Shown here in pieces: positions 60,680-64,000 of a DNA stretch of 64,000 nucleotides. Origin of the DNA: Salvelinus alpinus (lineage: Eukaryota; Chordata; Actinopteri; Salmoniformes; Salmonidae); NCBI RefSeq assembly GCF_045679555.1, contig NC_092091.1:15461572-15525571 (forward strand). Reading direction: 5' to 3'. Under the pieces are notes generated by a model. That model saw nothing but the letters and a program-made list of their open reading frames with translations. It searched no databases and had not been told where the DNA came from. Within the stretch, counting starts at the first letter, position 1. The number at the start of each line of letters is the position of its first letter. A program made the translations under genes and the position numbers.

Positions 60680-63600
60680 AGACAGTCAAACAAATAAGGG
60701 CATTGTGCAATCCACGATAATCCCTTATATACTTTAGAGAGCGCTGCCCTATACTGTCATAACTATTCTCTGTTGGTTTTCAGCTATTGTCAACCAACTA
60801 TTGTCCTCCTTATAGCATTGGTATGTCTTACACCCAGATTTATAAAATGCTTGAAGCTCCAACTCAAGCTTCAAGAGAACCCAGTAAGCAAAATTAAGTT
60901 GAAAATACATATTTTAGACTTCTTTTCCAGACGTTGACGGTGTATTTTATCTGCTGAATGAAAGGTGAAAATACTTATTTTCCGGATGCAGAAAATAAGT
61001 GTTATCCAGATGTCAACTTATTTCCGGATGTATTTCCGGATGTTGAAAATACTTGTTTTCTGGACATTGCAATCACGTGCATTTGAGGTGCTGAATGAAA
61101 GGAGAAAATACACATTTTCTGGACAAAGACGTCAAAAATATGTATTTTCCAGACATTGAAAAGAGATCATTTACAGATATTGAAATAAGTATTTTTTGGT
61201 CATTGATTCTGTGGCCAAATTTCAACTGCACATACATTATCAATGAAGTAATTATGCTGTAATTACTGCATTACTGTAATTACTGTAATTACTGCATTAT
61301 ATCACAATAATAATTTATTAAGCCTCTTAAAATAGGAAAGATGAGCAAAATGAAGATTGCAACATAATATGTATAACATTATTGTAAATGTAAAAACAAA
61401 CACTTGCAAAGCGTGCTGGGTATTATTCTAATGAGCTCCACCCCCAAACAAGTACAAATGTGGTCTGTCCAAACGAATCATAGACGTCTAGGCTGTTTCA
61501 CAAGTTTGAACATCACAGTACTGCACAGTTTATATTTACATTACATTTTAGCAGACACTCTTATCCAGAGCGACAAGGCGATACAGGAGCAATGTGTGTT
61601 TCGTGCCTTGCTCATCAACAGATTGTCTTGCACATCGACAGATGGTTCACCTAGTCGGCTCAGGGATTCGAACCAGCAACCTTTCGGTTACTGGCCCAAC
61701 GCTCTTAAAGCTAGGCTACCTGCCTCCCACATGTTTAGTATAGTAGAGTACAGTTGAGTACAGTACAGTAGAGTTGAATTCAGTAGAGTAGAGTACAGTA
61801 GAGTACAGTAAAGGAGAGTACTCTTCAGTACAGTATAGTTTAATTCAGTAGAGTACAGTACAGTACAATACAGTACAGTTTTGTACAGTACAGTACAGTT
61901 TAATTCAGTAGAGTACAGTGAGGTACAAAACAGTACACTATACTTTACTTTTCTATACTTTACCGTTCCTTAATGTGCTCTACTGTACTGTAATGTTCTG
62001 TACTCTACTTTTCATCAATGTACTGTGCTGTACTGTGCTGTACTGTGCGGTCCAAACCGGACCGGATTAAATCTGAACCAATTATAGACGTCTATGTTTG
62101 GGCCAATTCCAGGGTGATCTGGACCGGACCAAATCTGAACCAATTATAAACGTCTGTTTGGGCCAAATATAGGCAAGTCCGGAACAGACATCTGTGGACG
62201 TAGAAATCAAGGCTGGTCCAGACCTGACAAAATCTGAACCAAACTTAGATGTCTATGTTTGGCCAAAATAAAGTTGAGACCAAAAATCTGCATCCTTGTA
62301 CGCTGAAATCAAGGCCAGTCCAGACTGCACCAAAAACAGACACCTAAAAGTGGTCGCCGTTGGTAAATGCTTAGTGGGAAGAATGTTTGGAATACATTTA
62401 GGAAAACATTACATTTCTTCTCAAAGCCTCATTTTGAATGACATATGTACACAGGATTTGGAGGTGTTGACAGCAAAAATAAGTCCAAAAAGAATGAAAT
62501 ATTATTTTCATAGCTTTAATTAAGGATTTGTCTTTGTCAGAGCTGTTCATTGCCCTAACGCCAGCCCCTTTGGCTCTTCTCTATTCTAGCTTGTGTAACA
62601 CTTGGATGGTCTAACTATAATGCAAATTATATAAGATAACAGTAAAGCTGGAGAATCAGACTCACTCTGGATGAGGTGAGGTTGAGGTCTCCCCAGATCA
62701 CAAAACCAGCAGCACCAAGAGCAGCACTCTCCCCAATGGTGTGGATCAAGTCTTTCTGCAATACACATACAAACACAGACAGGATAATTCCACCACATTT
62801 TCAACTTATTTAAGCAGCCACAAGATGGTGCTAATGTCTCCTCAGGTAAAGCAGAATTGCCTGCACACAACTGATGATGCAGTACTCTAAATAGTGTTGA
62901 CTGCTAAGAGGGAAACAAATTAGTGTAGGTTAAAGAATGCCAACAAGAAATAGTTCCCAGCCAAACGAATTATGTCTAAACTGATCCTGTGTGTAAAGCA
63001 TTATAAAGTTTTGTAGCATCAACTAATAATCAGTGAATTACCAGTCCCATTGGGATCATGTAGGATGAAAAGCATTTGATTTTAGACCTTTGGGTTACTA
63101 AGTGTGGCAGTCTTACCGTTGTGAGGAAGGCCATTGCCTCGTCTCTGTAGCCCAGGCGTGTGTACACGAACGTGGGCAGATCATAGCTGTGTGAGGTGAG
63201 CCCAGCTATCCTCAGAGACTCCAGCACCCTGAACTGGGAGAAATGGAGGTTGCTTACACTGTCTGTTTGGCTCTTCCTGATAGCCACTGAGGGAAACAGT
63301 GCTGTGCTGCTGTTCCACAACCAGAGCAGTTCGTCATTACGCAGGCTTTCCAGCAGAGGGCAGGAGCCTGTGTAGTTGTGCTCATGCAGGTTGTAGTTGT
63401 GGCAGTCCGGATAGAGGTAGAAGCCCCAGAGTCCGTTGGGGCGAAGGAACGTCCCTAGCTGGACAGTCTTCTGCATGAACGCACGGGCACTCCTCTCAAA
63501 GCGTTTGCTCGCCAGCTCTTCGATTTGTGATGAAGTCACGTTGACATAGGCCTGTGTGATCAGCTCACGGGACTTTTGCCGGTAAATGTCTTTCTTGTGC

Positions 63601-64000
63601 CAGTTGCGGCTCCACTGTGGGCGCCAGTACTCCCAGTCAATGACCGCCAGACCGGCAAAGTCCTCAGAGGGGATAAAATGGTTGATATCCCTGTAGGCCT
63701 TGAGGAGATGGTCATTGATGTTGCAGTTTTGGGGCAGGCCTCCATTGATAGGGATGCTGTGGTCCGTGTAGAAAGGGTAGAGGCCCAGCCGATTGGCGTA
63801 GAAAATGGTAACATTCTGGCCAGTGTGGACGGCCCGCGGACTGCCACTAATGTGGAAGAGTTGCTCCAGGTTGGTGTGGACATTGTACTTGACAGTGCAC
63901 AGGTCCAGCGGTGCGTTCCAGGCAGCGATGAAGGGCTTGCGGCCCACCAGGGGCAGTTTGGCAGGCTTCTGGCTGAAGGCGGCATGAAAGAGCAGCAGGA
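60205..64000 (-). CDS. hyal4: HYAL4, hyaluronidase-4 (GH56), N-terminus beyond window edge
   Basis: Exons on the minus strand: 64000-63117 (open to the edge), 62755-62666 (90 bp) and 60642-60205, joined in phase 0; about 469 residues are visible, so only part of the signal peptide is missing. Seen: LLLFHAAFS (end of signal), [38 protein letters not shown], catalytic Asp-Trp-Glu in [65 protein letters not shown], an EGF-like domain ([27 protein letters not shown]), an acidic stretch ([16 protein letters not shown]) and a hydrophobic end ([13 protein letters not shown]) fitting a GPI signal. Phrases such as [10 protein letters not shown] and [11 protein letters not shown] mark it as HYAL4 rather than SPAM1 or HYAL2. 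Mammalian HYAL4 acts mainly on chondroitin sulfate; activity in fish is not known from sequence. It is tandem to the SPAM1-like gene, same strand. Confidence 0.94.
60643..60674 (-). promoter_or_regulatory. Splice acceptor of hyal4 exon 3 built from a (CT)n microsatellite
   Basis: On the minus strand about 14 CT units run directly into the AG at 60644-60643. The pyrimidine tract of the acceptor is therefore a simple repeat that can vary in length. The AG is followed by CACAACTGC, in phase. Confidence 0.85.
60890..61200. repeat. Diverged internal repeats in hyal4 intron 2 (GAAAATACTTATTTTCCGGA type)
   Basis: Words such as TATTTTCCGGATG, TTTTCTGGACATTG, TTTTCCAGACATTGAAA and CTGAATGAAAGG recur irregularly in both half-orientations. 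I do not recognise the family. Confidence 0.6.
61540..61728 (-). mobile_element. tRNA-derived SINE in hyal4 intron 2
   Basis: Minus strand: head GGAGGCAGGTAGCCTAGC with AGAGCGTTGGGCCAGTAACC, B box GGTTCGAATCC, then GCCGACTAGGTGAACCATCT and a tail with GTCGCTCTGGATAAGAG. Complete and less decayed than 59965-60110. Confidence 0.85.
61737..62048. repeat. Pentanucleotide-like AGTAC satellite switching to its complement
   Basis: 61737-61935 is built of AGTAC/AGTAG words (GTAGAGTACAGT); 61936-62048 is built of the complement (GTACTGTACTG, CTACTGTACT). The two halves can form a long imperfect hairpin. Confidence 0.85.
62049..62345. repeat. Diverged 60- to 100-bp repeats in hyal4 intron 2
   Basis: AAATCTGAACCAATTATAGA and close variants occur near 62069, 62130 and 62230, each followed by CGTCTATGTTTGGGCCAA-like sequence and preceded by GACCGGACC-like words. 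A related word TCATAGACGTCTAGG is found at about 61479. Family unknown to me. Confidence 0.7.

Overview
The window is vertebrate genomic DNA, almost certainly from a salmonid fish (salmon, trout or charr). The evidence is the repeat content: several Tc1/mariner elements of the salmonid type (two with ends like the Sleeping Beauty family), tRNA-derived SINEs sharing a tail with a LINE, gypsy-like solo LTRs, hAT elements with 8-bp target duplications, and palindromic MITEs. The genes have introns with GT-AG junctions, and there are no bacterial-type features. I give exon structures by reading splice junctions and joining frames.

Four protein-coding genes are supported. (1) 120-2651 (+): the last four exons of pot1 (telomere single-strand binding protein). 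(2) 15339-24172 (+): a complete two-exon gpr37, an orphan class A GPCR of 630 residues, with a 6.9-kb intron full of repeats. (3) 50025-52231 (-): a SPAM1/PH-20-like hyaluronidase with three coding exons and 477 residues. (4) 60205-64000 (-): hyal4, three coding exons, with only the signal-peptide start beyond the window edge. From memory of the human chromosome 7q31 map, order and relative orientation match human POT1-GPR37-SPAM1-HYAL4 read in reverse, so this is an ancient syntenic block; the human TMEM229A neighbour was not found.

Layout: 1-2900 pot1 3' end; 3100-7050 a hAT element split by a Tc1 element; 8250-14400 MITEs, SINEs, a nearly whole Tc1 element and a hAT remnant; 14400-24300 gpr37, whose intron holds a 2.1-kb pyrimidine-only tract; 25000-49900 a gene-free stretch of transposons (Tc1, LINE, LTR, SINE) and minisatellites with 20- to 55-bp units; 50000-64000 the two tail-to-head hyaluronidase genes separated by LTRs, MITEs and a SINE-in-Tc1 nest.

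The genes are neighbours by descent and do not form a pathway, apart from the two hyaluronidases, which are tandem paralogues with identical exon phases and an identical 90-bp middle exon. I did not find a convincing new biological system. The most informative observations are a natural empty-site/filled-site pair for a MITE, an LTR closed by an inverted copy of its own start, a splice acceptor whose pyrimidine tract is a microsatellite, the giant gpr37 intronic pyrimidine tract, and a near-identical unclassified 300-bp repeat present twice.
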